DNA of 64,000 bases from Przewalskia tangutica (GCA_029844215.1 CM056724.1:86385093-86449092), one strand, 5' to 3'; positions 10,601 through 21,261 are shown, numbered from the stretch's first letter. Made by a program: numbers and translations. Notes: a model not told the origin generated them from the sequence alone.

Positions 10601-10784
10601 GCTCGATCATTCGCACCTAGAAAAGACATTACGATTTACCTATTGTTGCTCTTGTTTATGATGTGGCACTATGCGCGTTACAGGTTGTTTCATACATACT
10701 TGCAAAACCGATTTTAAAATGATATGTTTTCATTTAAGTACTTTACGATTTCATATACTTAGTACTGTTATCGACCTCCTTCGG

Positions 10785-10942
10785 GGTGCGTTCATGCCGC
10801 GGTGGACAAGCAGTGCTAGATCCACATCCTTAGGATCTCTTGCGTTGGTGTCGAGCTCCATCTTCTCGGAGGCTCTACTGGGTATGATCTCCTGTCAGAG
10901 ATAGTTTTGTGCGAGTGGTATGGCGGGGCCTGTCCCGCCATA
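10785..10942 (+). promoter_or_regulatory. Four-hairpin block, best-preserved copy
   Basis: H1 is GTGCGTTCATGCCGC (about 10786-10800). H2 is GATCC with loop ACATCCTTA and GGATC (10819-10837). H3 runs from GAG to CTC with CTCC/GGAG arms (10853-10875). H4 is a perfect 9-bp stem TATGGCGGG/CCCGCCATA with loop GCCTGT (10919-10942). In the N2 3' LTR (18724 onward) the 3' arm changes to CCTGTCATA and all nine pairs are kept through two G-U wobbles. In the LTR at 25986-26010 one G-C pair is replaced by A-T, although two other pairs are lost. A structured RNA role is inferred from this pattern. Confidence 0.55.
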
Positions 10943-11167
10943 GTTGTTTATTTCCTTAGAGGTCTGTAGTCATGTTGTACAGTTGGGATGTAACTGCAAA
11001 CCTTGGTTTATGTATATATGCCGAAAGGCAACCCTTTTCTCAGAAACTGTGTATCATTTACAATTATTTCATGTCTTGTTTTATATTCCGCTGATTTTTC
11101 TCTGATGTATGACTACTTGGGTGCCCGGGTAAGGCACCAGTCACGGGCCCCAGAACGGGTCGTGACA

Positions 11168-12948
11168 AAAAGAAGAGTAATGCTTGGTTTTAAAAGCTTA
11201 AGAGTTATACTAGCTTTATGGGAAGTTAGGTATAACGACTTAAGAGAGATAAAAAGAATGGTTTATTAATTTTTGAAGTTAAGAGACTCGATCTTAAAAG
11301 AGAAGAGACTTGGCTTAAATGAATTAATATGAATTTTGTGTGAAACCTCATTCGTGAGTAATGAGTACTTGGTTTTTAAAAGGAATAATGTTTTACTGAT
11401 TTCGGAAATCAGAATGAGTATCGACAAACCACTGCAGCGTTAATAAAGGGAAATGTTTTGACTAATTAAGTATTATTAAAACCAGTAGAAACCTCCATCT
11501 GCATAGAAGCTAAGATGAGACAAAATGATATTACATTTCCTAGATCATGGCTGCTTTAATAAGATTGATTTTGAACAAGAATAACCTACTCACATATAAG
11601 ACATATGTTTCTCAAATTGTTTAAAAGAGAATTATATTCTTAAGTGATTAAGACTATGAACTACGAAACCTTTCTAAAATAAGAGACTTAAGTACTTGAA
11701 ATTAGGCAAACTTGAACTTATGGAAAAGAATGTTGTTACTTGATGTTGAAAAGGAAAGTGTTTTGGTTTACCTAAAAATGTGAGTCACTCTATTTTAATA
11801 CTACGGGTATCGGGTGACCTTTATAAAAGAAATGGATCTTTTTAAAAAAGAATTTAACGTACGTAATACTTTGGGGTCAGAACCTGGACGTTGGCATAAA
11901 ATAGCCTTGAGTTGTGTGTAAACTGCCTATGCTTGTGGTGATAGCCTTTGTTGTGCAAGTGTTGTATTTCTATGCTACCGAGTCCCATGAGATGGGCCGG
12001 GACACGTATTTCATCTGATTCTTCACCGAGTCCCATGAGATGGGCGGGGACACGTATTTCATCTGATTCTTCACCGAGTCCCAAGAGATGGGCCGGGACA
12101 CGTATTTCATCTGATTCTTCACCGAGTCCCATGAGATGGGCCGGGACACGTATTTCATCAGATTCTTCACCGAGTCTCATGAGATGGGCCGGGACACGTT
12201 TTTCATCTGATTCTTCACCGAGTCCCATGGGATGGGCCGGGACACATATTCCACACGATTCTTTACCGAGTCCCATGGGATGGGCCGGGACACGTATTCT
12301 ACATGATTCTTTACCGAGTCCCATGGGATGGGCCGGGACACGTATTCCACACGATTTGTACCTAGACTGCCGGCAGTGAGGAAGGAGTTCCACGGGCATG
12401 AGGGATGACTTGAGGGCGTGAGTCCCTGACTTGACATGACTGCTTTTATGTTGTGAACTGTAGTTTGGTTATCATACATGTCTCCTGCTTTATATAGACT
12501 ATTATGATTTCATTTATAGTATTTCTGATTTCACATACTTGGTACTGTTATCGACTCTTCGGCCGCGTTCACGCCGCAGTAGAGGTACATCGGGTGTGGA
12601 TCCTCGGTCATAGGATCACAGCTCGGTGTGTTGGGAAGCCGCTTTTCTGAGGCTTATCTTTTGGTATGTTACCACAGTGCAGTAGGTTCTTGTACATTCG
12701 TGGTATGGCGGCCACGTCCGTCATAGTTGTTGTCACTTTCTTAGAGGTGCAGAAATCTTGTTGTGGCGAGTTTGTAAAAAGGATAACTGTTCGGTTTTTA
12801 TGTATATATACGTAAGGCAACTATTTTTGTTGCTTTGTTTATTTATCAAATCTCTTGTTACATGTTTATGTTTTATTTCCTGATTTTCTCGATGTTGTAT
12901 CACTAGGGTGCCCGGTAGGCACGATCCACGCCCGGTTCGGTCGTGACA
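11168..12948 (+). repeat. N2 5' LTR, second part
   Basis: Resumes the N2 LTR after N1, starting with the AAAAG target copy (11168-11172), and aligns with 17181-18978. It ends TCGTGACA. It contains the 48-bp minisatellite at 11978-12360 and a degraded hairpin block (12560-12735). Confidence 0.88.
11978..12360 (+). repeat. 48-bp minisatellite in N2 5' LTR, about 8 units
   Basis: Units start CCGAGTCCCATGAGATGGGC and repeat at 11978, 12026 and onward. Each holds an inverted repeat CCCAT/ATGGG around a 3-base centre. The 48-bp period is a multiple of three, so long open frames of 16-residue repeats appear on both strands; these are not treated as genes. The partner array is at 17990-18355. Confidence 0.9.
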
Positions 12949-12952
12949 AAAG

Positions 12953-12966
12953 TGGTATCGAGCGAT
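12953..12966 (+). other. N2 primer binding site (tRNA-iMet type, imperfect)
   Basis: TGGTATCGAGCGATTA lies four bases after the LTR end, with the same missing A in two CAG triplets as the N1 site. Confidence 0.72.
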
Positions 12967-13153
12967 TAATCCTCGGAAAGTGTCTGCACCGTGTCTAGTA
13001 GAGTCTTGATTATCGGTGTGTTGTGCACCACATCTATAATCAGGAGGCTATAGGACATTTAGGATTGGTTTCCATTCTTCTCATTCTGAGATCGTGCCTT
13101 AGAGCCGTGTGATAAGTTGGACCCCTCTGACGTATTCCTTTCCTTTACCAGTT

Positions 13154-14477
13154 ATGCCTCCGCGTAAGGCAACCCGCGCCCAGAAGGGCAAAGCGTAGAG
13201 GCTGCGAGTAGAGCACGGAGGGTTACCGGGGCAGAGGCCCAGTCGTTACCTGAGATAGTGCTTCAGACGGCGAGTTTTGCGACGCCGCCAGCGCCGACAG
13301 AGTTTAGAGCCGCAGCAGTGGCTGCTGAGACTACAGTACCTGAGCCTCCAGTCCCACAGCCTGGAGCAGATGAGATGGGGTACAAGGAGATGGCCCGATC
13401 GCCGGTCATGGCCGATATGAGATAGTGAGATCAGCCTGATTCGATCCAGTAGCACCGTAGTTCACCCCGAGCGATGATTTGAGACTACGGACTTTCTCGA
13501 GTTGTTGCCCGCCAGTGTTACATGGATCGAGAGCGAGGATGACCTGGAGTTTATCCGACCTACGGATCATGAGAGTGATCGAGCCTCGAGGCGAGTCGGT
13601 GGTATTGGTTCGCATCACCGCGTGATCTGCGATCAATCGGTTTGATTCGTGGGAGCTATCCCGGGGAGAGCATGCACTTCCAGCCGTATGGGACGAGTTC
13701 TCAAGGGCTTTTCTTGCACATTTCTTGCCCCACATGATGAGGGCTCGAGCCAGATTTTTGACGTTGAGGCGGGGCGGGCGGACGGTTAGAGAGTACAATG
13801 TGAGTTCGACTCATTAGCTCGGTATGTCCCCGTAGTAGGCGATATGGAGGGCGGGTACACCGCCACGCCACTGGGCTAGATGATTCATCGGGCGAGGCTT
13901 ATGCGGTGTAGCTCTTCAGCCGGGCATGGACATTGCCCGCATGCAAGCTCATGCACTGGGATGTGAGGCACGAAGAGGTCGACGGAATGACCGGGATCAG
14001 CAGAAGAGGGCCAGAACAGCAGGGTCCTTTAGTAACTTTCGAGGCGGGCCGCCTCAGCAGCAGACTAGTTATGAACCTCCGCCAGTGCATAGTGGTCCTC
14101 CACGCCTTGGGGCGTCGGGTATTCGAGCCGGTCGGGGCTCCAGGGCTTCTGGTTCACAGGTATACATGGGTTCTAGCCAGCCGGATTCATGTTTCCCTCA
14201 GTGTGCACGATGTGGAAGACGTCATCCCGGGGAATGTCGTCTTTTTACTGGTGCTTGTTTTTCCTGCGGCCATCAGGGCCATGTGACGAGAAACTGTCCT
14301 AATAGGAAGGATGCAGGCAGAATGACTCGACTACCAGTCGATGGCGAGGTTCACCGCCTTAGCTATGCGCCTGCGCAGGTGATTATGGTTAGAGCGATGA
14401 AGGAAAATGAAGCGATTGATGCGGTATATTCTTACCCTCTAAAGACTAGTATCGTTGATGATATGATGATGTGCTAA
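13154..14477 (+). pseudogene. gag: N2 gag with double zinc knuckle, frameshifted in first half
   Basis: Starts at ATG 13154 (MPPRKATRAQKG) and soon meets a stop. The capsid-like middle part is scattered over frames near 13440-13870, for example MRVIEPR and DSWELSRGEHA pieces. From 13926 a 183-residue frame is open to 14477. It begins MDIARMQAHALG and holds a glycine/proline/serine-rich linker, CARCGRRHPGEC, and then CFSCGHQGHVTRNC, a CX2CX4HX4C zinc knuckle that would bind element RNA. The last ~50 residues (after NRKDAG) have no motif I recognise, and the frame stops before any protease. Confidence 0.8.
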
Positions 14478-14788
14478 GTATTATGTTCAGATAGCATTAT
14501 GTTAAATTGTGATTTAAAGGCCTGGTTAGTAAAGGGTAAGGTTGGGGTACCTAGAAATTGTGAGCCTTAGAATATTATACGTGGAGACCTTAGATGCAAG
14601 GCCGTCCTGAGTAAAAGATTTTGTTTACAATTGACCTTTGTCGGAGTGCATAGTATACGTGGGGTATACTTGTGTGATAAGTCCCTGAGCGGTGTGAAAT
14701 GAAAGAGGGTAGTTGAGCTAAGAAGACCACTAGGTTTTCGTAACTTGATTAATGAGATTGTTCCGGATCAGGGAACAAGAGTTTTTGC
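14478..14788 (+). other. N2 internal stretch between gag and the conserved ORF
   Basis: No gene is recognised. Related sequence lies between gag and the conserved ORF in N4 (about 37510-37850, minus). It includes a GATTGTTCCGGATC-type motif near 14757 that is also present in N4 and, more loosely, in N5 near 44120. Confidence 0.5.
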
Positions 14789-15073
14789 GTGATAGCGGGT
14801 CGGGTTGCGGACCGATCGCGGGTCAACCCGCGGCCTGTTTTGTGGTGGGGTCAGTTCGAGGTGGTCCCGCCAGGTGGTAGGGTCACGAGGGTGTTAGGCC
14901 CAAGTTTAGTTAACCATCGTACGAGTTCGTGGATGCTTTCGACCAGTAGTCGGGCCGATGAGGTCAGCCCCTCTTGTCTTTCAGTCAGGACCGTGTACTC
15001 GGCAGAGGGTTATGCGAGATATTATATCAGGAAGGTTGTAAGGCTGCACGAAGTGCCTACTTTCACCTTATGA
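14789..15073 (+). CDS. Conserved unknown ORF fused to integrase remnant (N2)
   Basis: A 94-residue open frame whose true start is uncertain: the start used here is GTG or ATG-poor, and the frame may be read from upstream. Its first half contains WGQFEVVPPGGRVTRV followed by LGPSLVNHRTSSWM. The same protein pattern appears in N4 (minus, 37300-37510), N5 (minus, 43909-44142) and N6 (minus, 58009-58275), always between gag and the polypurine tract. After about residue 65 it switches to VRTVYSAEGYARYYI, which matches the integrase core of N3. The N2 internal region therefore looks like a deletion fusion. Function is unknown; I do not recognise the family. Confidence 0.5.
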   Translation: MIAGRVADRSRVNPRPVLWWGQFEVVPPGGRVTRVLGPSLVNHRTSSWMLSTSSRADEVSPSCLSVRTVYSAEGYARYYIRKVVRLHEVPTFTL

Positions 15074-15695
15074 CAGGCAGTGGAGCCCAGGTTGCGGCTA
15101 TTTCTTTTTTCTGAAAGTTTTACCAGGCAGGGTTAGGAACTCAGGTGAGTCTCAGTATCGCATTCGCCCTCGGGCCAGTGTTTGGATTTCAGGGGTAGCT
15201 GTGAGGATTGTTGTCTCCTGTTGAGGAAATGTTTTATGGCTACCATTTCAGTATTCAGATGTCGCCTTATGAATGCCTTGTAGGGGCGGTAGTGTAGGTT
15301 GCCGGTCGATTGGTTCGATGTTGGCAAGGTTCAGATAGTTGGTCCGTACTTGATCCCGCAGAATGTGGATAAGGTGAGGCTTATCCAGAGGAGGTTTTAG
15401 CACTCGAGTCAGCGAAGTCGATGCGGATGATCGGCGTCGACACTTGGAGTTCGGAGTTGGGTGGGTCTTCTTGAAGGTATCACCCCGGAAGGGCGTGATG
15501 AGATTTTGGAAACTGAAGCAATAACAGAAATGTGGTAAGGTTATTAGGAAGAATTCGAGTATACGAGGAGGGTACGACAAGCAAGGGAAGGAACAAACAT
15601 GTGTTATTTTGTGGCCAGGTGTGGCATTGGCAACTTGTTAAGAGAAACTTTATCATTATCCGTCTTGAGAAGGAACATTCGGGACGAATGTTTCT
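15074..15695 (+). pseudogene. N2 integrase C-terminal remnants
   Basis: Out-of-frame pieces match the integrase end in N1 and N3: MSPYECLVGA (about 15258-15287), PVDWFDVGKVQ (about 15304-15336), a VDKVRLIQ-type piece (about 15365-15390), and CGCCGACACTTGGAGTT coding near 15436. No catalytic residues survive. This shows that N2 descends from a pol-bearing element by internal deletion. Confidence 0.7.
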
Positions 15696-15708
15696 AAGGA
15701 GGGGAGAA
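15696..15708 (+). other. N2 polypurine tract
   Basis: AAGGAGGGGAGAA abuts the 3' LTR and is identical to the N1 tract. Confidence 0.85.
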
Positions 15709-16115
15709 TGTTATACCCCGTATTTCCAGAGTATGTACGTAAGGACGTACGTAGAAAAGTTTGAGCCTTAAAGTAGGCAAGGGCCGAAAATTTTGTTCAC
15801 AAGTACCGAAAAGAGTCGTTTTCCGACGAAACGTTTTCCGGACTTTGCGAAGGGAAAAATACGGCTATGTCATTTATATTTTTTGCGGATTTTTCCGAGA
15901 GATGAAACATTTTGGACCAACGAGAGGGTGACACTTGTCACCCTCAAGTGGACGACAAACATGGCCTTGGTTGGACGATTTCTTGGCCTTTCTTTAGTCA
16001 AGGTTAGTAGGATATTTTTGTGTAGTAGATGAATAAGGACACTTGGGTAAATCCTCCCCCTACACTTGCCTTGCACTTGGCTTCATCTTGGCCATTGGTT
16101 GGCCATTGCTTGACC

Positions 16116-16123
16116 TATAAATA
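16116..16123 (+). promoter_or_regulatory. LTR TATA box of N2 3' LTR
   Basis: TATAAATA in the TTGACC...CCCCC context shared with the N1 LTRs. Confidence 0.6.
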
Positions 16124-17989
16124 CCCCCCTAACTTGAAGGTTTTCTTCATCCACAAATCACTCTCCAAGTCTTGAGATCCCTTCCCCCCCCCCCCTCTTG
16201 AGAGCTCTAGCCGAGAGCACCCTTCTCCCCCCCCCCCCCCCCTTCCTAGTTGTGCTAGCCGAAACCCCTCCCCCCTTGTGAAGGCCTTGGCCGAAAAACA
16301 CCCCCCCTCTTGGTTGAGAAATACTTCTCCAAGTATTGTTGTAATGCCAAGATACTCTAGCCCCAAAACCTTTGTAGTATTTCCAAGTACCCTCTATACG
16401 AAAAGCCCGGAAAATACTACTATACTTTCCTTTAGCCAAAAACGAAACCCTTTGGAAAAATCTTCATAAGTAGTTGAAGTATTAAGTAGAAGTTGGGTAG
16501 AACTTCTAAGGGTTGTTTGGAGCGGGTTGGAGCACCCGGAGTAGGAGCTAAACCTTGCTCAGGATCGACATTAAACTTGGATAATTTTGGGCTTACCGAG
16601 GTAAATAATCCTATCCTTCTATTGTAATTGGAAATTACATACTGTAGTTATATAGAAATGAATATAAGATTCATAGAAGAGAATTGAACTATAATAGAAG
16701 GATATTACAGAAAAGAATTGAACTGAAATCACGTCAGAAGAATATTAAAGAAGAAGATTGAACTGTACTTACATAGGACTGTATTTACAGTAGACTTGTG
16801 TAGCTTAACGGGTAAGGAAGTGCTGCCCGATTTTCCGTAGAATAGAGAACCTACTGCTTAGAATATTCTACAGAGTAGTCTAGACTTTGATAGACTGGTA
16901 TAACCTTTATAGGTTGAATGTTCTGCGAGTAGCATGTGCTACTTAAAAGGTGGACAAGGCTAGCCGGGTTATAGTCGTGGAGCGTTTTGCTAATAGTCGA
17001 TAATCGTCGCAAGGTATGTGATTCTTCCTATCCTCTTGAGCATGATATTTTAAAGAATATATATATATAGTACGGTAGACGTACGTGTGTTAACTGAACG
17101 TAGTTGTACGGCAATGTCTTTTGACTTAAGCCTGAATAATAAGAATCTTGAAGTATTCCAAAGAATTAAGAAACCTGTTTAAAAGAAGAGTAATGCTTGG
17201 TTTTAAAAGCTTAAGAGTTATACTAGCTTTATGGGAAGTTAGGTATAACGACTTAAGAGAGATAAAAAGAATGGTTTATTAATTTTTGAAGTTAAGAGAC
17301 TCGATCTTAAAAGAGAAGAGACTTGGCTTAAATGAATTAATATGAATTTTGTGTGAAACCTCATTCGTGAGTAATGAGTACTTGGTTTTTAAAAAGGAAT
17401 AATGTTTTACTGATTTCGGAAATCAGAATGAGTATCGACAAACCACTGCAGCGTTAATAAAGGGAAATGTTTTGACTAATTAAGTATTATTAAAACAGAG
17501 AAACCTCCATCTGCATAGAAGCTAAGATGAGACAAAATGATATTACATTTCCTAGATCATGGCTGCTTTAATAAGATTGATTTTGAACAAGAATAACCTA
17601 CTCACATATAAGGCATATGTTTCTCAAATTGTTTAAAAGAGAATTATATTCTTAAGTGATTAAGACTATGAACTACGAAACCTTTCTAAAATAAGAGACT
17701 TAAGTACTTGAAATTAGGCAAACTTGAACTTATGGAAAAGAATGTTGTTACTTGATGTTGAAAAGGAAAGTGTTTTGGTTTACCTAAAAATGTGAGTCAC
17801 TCTATTTTAATACTACGGGTATCGGGTGACCTTTATAAAAGAAATGAATCTTTTTAAAAAAGAATTTAACGTACGTAATACTTTGGGGTCAGAACCTGGA
17901 CGTTGGCATAAAATAACCTTGAGTTGTGTGTAAACTGCCTATGCTTGTGGTGATAGCCTTTGTTGTGCAAGTGTTGTATTTCTATGCTA

Positions 17990-18355
17990 CCGAGTCCCAT
18001 GAGATGGGCCGGGACACGTATTTCATCTGATATCTCACCGAGTCCCATGAGATGGGCCGGGACACGTATTTCATTTGATTCTTCACCGAGTCCCATGAGA
18101 TGGGCCGGGACACGTATTTCATCTGATTCTTCACGGAGTCCCATGAGATGGGCCGGGACACGTATTTCATCTGATTCTTCACCGAGTCCCATGAGATGGG
18201 CCGGGATATGTATTTCATCTGATTCTTCACCGAGTCCCATGGGATGGGCCGGGACACGTATTCCACACGATTCTTTACCGAGTCCCGTGGGATGGGCCGG
18301 GACACGTATTCTACATGATTCTTTACCGAGTCCCATGGGATGGGCCGGGACACTA
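17990..18355 (+). repeat. 48-bp minisatellite in N2 3' LTR, about 8 units
   Basis: The same CCGAGTCCCATGAGATGGGC units as 11978-12360, with single-base variants. It confirms that the two LTRs belong together. Confidence 0.9.
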
Positions 18356-18978
18356 TTCCACACGATTTGTACCTAGACTGCCGGCAGTGAGGAAGGAGTT
18401 CCACGGGCATGAGGGATGACTTGAGGGCGTGAGTCCCTGACTTGACATGACTGCTTTTATGTTGTGAACTGTAGTTTGGTTATCATACATGTCTCCTGCT
18501 TTATATAGACTATTATGATTTCATTTACTGATTTTACGATTTCACATACTTGGTACTTGATCTTGACCTCCTGGCCGCTGCGTTCATGCCGCAGGTAGAG
18601 GTACATCGGTTGTGGATCCTCGCTCATAGGATCACAGTTCAGCGTGTTGGGAATCCCCGTTTCTTCGGAGGCTTATCTTTTGGTTTGTTACCCTGAGTCT
18701 GTAGGTTCTTGTACATTCAGGGGTATGGCGGGGCCCTGTCCTGTCATAGTTGTTGTCACTTTCTTAGAGGTGCAGAGTCTTGTTGTGGCGAGTTTGTAAA
18801 AGGATAAGCTGTTCGGGTTTTATGTATATATCTGAAGGCAAGCTTTTTGTTAGCCTGTTTATTTATCAAATCTCTTGTTACATGTTTATGTTTTATTTCC
18901 GCTGATTTTCTCTGATGTTGTATCACTAGGGTACCCGGGGTAAGACACCAGTCACGGGCCCGGGTTCGGGTCGTGACA

Positions 18979-19955
18979 TGGACAATGGAGCGGTCAGCTA
19001 GCTGCAAAGTGATGGTTGTAGGTCTGGCTTCTCCCATTCCAAGTTTGCAAAACACCAGATAGGGCATCAAATTTATACCTGCCCCCAGATCACACAACGC
19101 CTTCTGACACTCAAACTTTCCTATAGTGCATGGGATGGTGAAGCTCTCCGGATCCTTCTGAGGTAGCTTTCTCTGTAGGATGGCACTGCATTCTTCAGTC
19201 AACACCACTGTTTCATAGTCATATGTCCGCCCCTTTTTGCTGAGAATCTCCTTCATGAACTTTACATAACTCGGCATCTGCTCTAGTGCCTCAACAAACG
19301 GGATGTTGAGTTGTAATTGTTTGAGAATTTCCAGGAATTTAGAGAACTGTTTGTCAAGAGAACTTGTTTTTAGCCTCTGGGGGTACGGTATCTTCACCTG
19401 GGGTTCGTCCACCACTGCTCTCAAACCTATTACACCCTCTGAGCCCTGCGCGCCGCGACCCTGAGATTCGGCGCCGTGGCGTCCAAACTTCTGCACTATC
19501 TCAGGATTATCGACGATGTGGCGCTGCTCAGTGGCGCCGTGGCGCTGCAACTTCTGCGAGACGTCTAAGTTCTTTTTTTCCGGATACGGTGGTGGTGAGT
19601 TTGCTTCCACTGGTTCGCCAATTTTCAGGTCAATCGCCTGGCATTTCTCTTTAATATTCTCTCTAATATGTTCTCGGTGATTCCCTTGTATTCTGTTGCT
19701 TAGCATGCCCGCGAGTTGTCCTATTTGCATTTCCAAATTCTTTAGGGACACTCTCGTCTCATCCATGAACTGAGTTTGGTGCCTAGTTAGCCTGAGTATG
19801 ACTGCTCGTAGCCCATCCTGCTCCTCCTGTGGGGCTTGGGGATTACATTGCTGTTGATAGTTCTGTAACCCTTTATAGTGGTAATCCATGTTTGCAGGGT
19901 CCCTGAGATAAATCATAACCAACAAACGGATCACGGCGCACGGTTCCACCAACAT
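18979..19955 (-). pseudogene. A1 Athila-like gag-protease, N- and C-truncated
   Basis: A long minus-strand frame that runs on into N2 LTR sequence; only the part right of 18978 is native. Coding includes MDYHYKGLQN, a HQTQFMDETRVSLKNLE coiled stretch, a variable proline/charged linker, FSKFLEILKQLQLNIPF, MPSYVKFMKEIL, and the protease motif ALCDLGAGINLMPYLVF (D-L-G in place of D-S/T-G), then ARPTTITLQLADRS. The layout matches Athila/Tat-type elements. The Retrotrans_gag domain seen in A2 is absent: the leader joins directly to a point late in gag. The left end is cut by N2. Confidence 0.82.
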
Positions 19956-20032
19956 AAAAAAATATAATAAAAAGAAAAATACAAGCCAAATTAGAAATTA
20001 AAAATAGAGAGAATGATATTGAACTACGCCAA

Positions 20033-20050
20033 TCTCCGGCAACGGCGCCA
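20033..20050 (-). other. A1 primer binding site (tRNA-Asp type)
   Basis: The minus strand reads TGGCGCCGTTGCCGGAGA, the primer site typical of Athila-type elements. It lies six bases after the LTR end. Confidence 0.8.
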
Positions 20051-20056
20051 AAAACT

Positions 20057-21261
20057 TGATGCGCAATTTATGTACACACTAAACGCAAGTGCACGTGTCG
20101 TGACAAGTAATATAGTCTAGAAGACCGAGTTATCGTTCTCATGGATTCGTGTCCAATTATCAACCTCTATTCTGTGGTATCTATTTGGTAACTGATAATT
20201 TGATGAATTGTTTATAGTTATGATTATAGATGCTAACTAATTTACTTTACTTTACTTCAGATATGGTGGAAATAGGGCTTCCAAATCTCCTCAACTATCC
20301 GCTCGCTTTACTCGTTAATGCAAATAATTATGGTTCTTCTTCTATTTTGAGATAGCAGTTTAACTAAGTCGTTTTATACTCCTGTTAAGGTAATGTAAAC
20401 ACTCAACCCCAATGTAGAACCCTTTTATCTTTCGATGACAAGATTGACTACAAAGGAGGATTAAGAGCAGTAACCTATTAAACTACACAATTATCGGGGT
20501 ACTTTCGTCCACGATTTAAACCTATGTTTATTCAACTATAGCATATTCACAATCTCCCCTTTCGGATTTTGATTAGAAATCATATCAGTTATGAAAATTA
20601 GTGATCAATTAATTACCAAGCAATCAAAATAAATATTGAATAAATCTCAACAATAATAAGAAGAAACCAAAACTTGCATTAGTTCATAAGAACGAGTTTC
20701 AAGTGATTCGACATGGAAAACCCTAAATTAAGTTAGTTCCTAGCCATAGACATGCCAAGAACTAAACTAATATCCAACATACACAAAAAGAAATAAAATA
20801 AAGAACAAGAAATTACTTAAGAATAAGTCTCCAATCTTGATCTCCAAGTTGTGTTGAATTGCCTAGTGTGGACTCCCAAAATCTGATCTAAAGGGTCCTT
20901 TTTATAACCTCAAAAACGTCCCAAACCTTTTCCTTCTTGGCATTGGCCCATTCCAATTCAGATTTGGCAATTTTCCCGCCTTGGCGCCATGTTCAAATCA
21001 GCGCGGCTAAAACTTCGCGACTCTCTGCTGCTTTGGTTAGTGGCGCCTGTACTGCTTTGCGCCGTTGCCAACTTTTCAGCTTTTTGAGCTCTGGAACCTC
21101 TTTTTCTGTCCTCTTTTCATTCCTTCTCGCTAATGTGCCACTTTAAACCATTGTGACTCAAAAAAAAGAAAATTTATCCTAACACGACATATATTTGTAC
21201 AAAAATGGGCAAAAGATTAACTAACAATGACTCAAAAGGTGTATATAAAATACACTGATCA
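20057..21261 (-). repeat. A1 5' LTR
   Basis: A 1,205 bp LTR beginning (minus) TGATCAGTGTATTTTATAT and ending GCGCATCA. It resembles the A2 LTR in order: a GTGTATTTTATACACC-like start, a GC-rich block with GGCGCC words (20985-21065), then an AT-rich part ending in AAGTGCACGTGTC-type sequence next to the PBS. Confidence 0.8.

Larger units (their letters stand above)
1409..11167 (+). mobile_element. N1: full-length Ty3/gypsy chromovirus-type element (Tekay/Del-like)
   Basis: A 9.76 kb element with LTRs at 1409-3851 and 8687-11167. Both begin TGTTATACCCCG and end GTCGTGACA. The order is PBS (3856), gag, protease, RT, RNase H, integrase, a chromodomain-like C-terminus and a polypurine tract (8674-8686). 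Integrase lies downstream of RT-RNase H, which is the gypsy order. The end of pol contains VHPVFHVSML-type and EEMTWE-type motifs, as in the chromoviral Tekay/Del lineage; the clade call is by memory of the family. N1 is inserted in the 5' LTR of N2 with an AAAAR duplication. All ORFs are broken, but many breaks fall at CAG/CTG sites and may be sequence errors. Confidence 0.88.
8687..11167 (+). repeat. N1 3' LTR
   Basis: A 2,481 bp LTR with the same termini and order as 1409-3851: TATA box at 9114-9121, C18 tract at 9217-9234, TACGGTAGACGCATACGTG near 9874, minisatellite at 10365-10600, hairpin block at 10785-10942. It keeps CTG/CAG at sites where the 5' LTR has an internal base missing, for example ATACTGTAG near 9520 and TCACAGTAG near 9591. 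Confidence 0.9.
615..18978 (+). mobile_element. N2: non-autonomous Ty3/gypsy element, 5' LTR split by N1
   Basis: N2 consists of a 5' LTR remnant (615-1408 plus 11168-12948), an internal region of about 2.76 kb (12949-15708) and a complete 3' LTR (15709-18978). The internal region has a tRNA-iMet-type primer site, a frameshifted gag with a zinc knuckle, a short conserved unknown ORF fused to integrase remnants, and a polypurine tract. No RT or RNase H is seen, so mobility would have depended on a partner element. N2 sits inside the protease region of the Athila-like element A1; its right junction is at 18978/18979. The first ~680 bp of its 5' LTR, compared with 15709-16389, are not in the window. 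Confidence 0.8.
15709..18978 (+). repeat. N2 3' LTR (complete)
   Basis: A 3,270 bp LTR with TGTTATACCCCG and GGTCGTGACA ends. It holds a TATA box at 16116, C tracts (C16 at 16227-16242), TACGGTAGACGTACGTG near 17069, the 48-bp array at 17990, and a hairpin block near 18570-18755. At 17181-17185 it shows the empty target of N1. Its right end interrupts the Athila-like protease ORF. Confidence 0.9.
18979..21261 (-). mobile_element. A1: Athila-like gypsy element, 5' part only
   Basis: Consists of the 5' LTR (20057-21261), a tRNA-Asp-type PBS (20033-20050), a short leader and a deleted gag-protease. It is inserted in the gag of A2, since A2 coding stops at 21262, and is itself cut by N2 at 18978. 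The remaining pol and the 3' LTR are not in the window. Confidence 0.8.

Noticed and set aside
11854..12479. Long ORFs on both strands over the 48-bp minisatellite (up to 181 residues), repeated at 17866-18410
   Set aside because: They arise because 48 is divisible by three, so repeats stay open in several frames on both strands. There is no coding signature, and the array is part of an LTR.
16115..16439. Glycine-rich minus-strand ORFs in the N2 3' LTR
   Set aside because: Antisense translation of poly-C tracts; no homologous ORF in N1 LTRs of different tract length.
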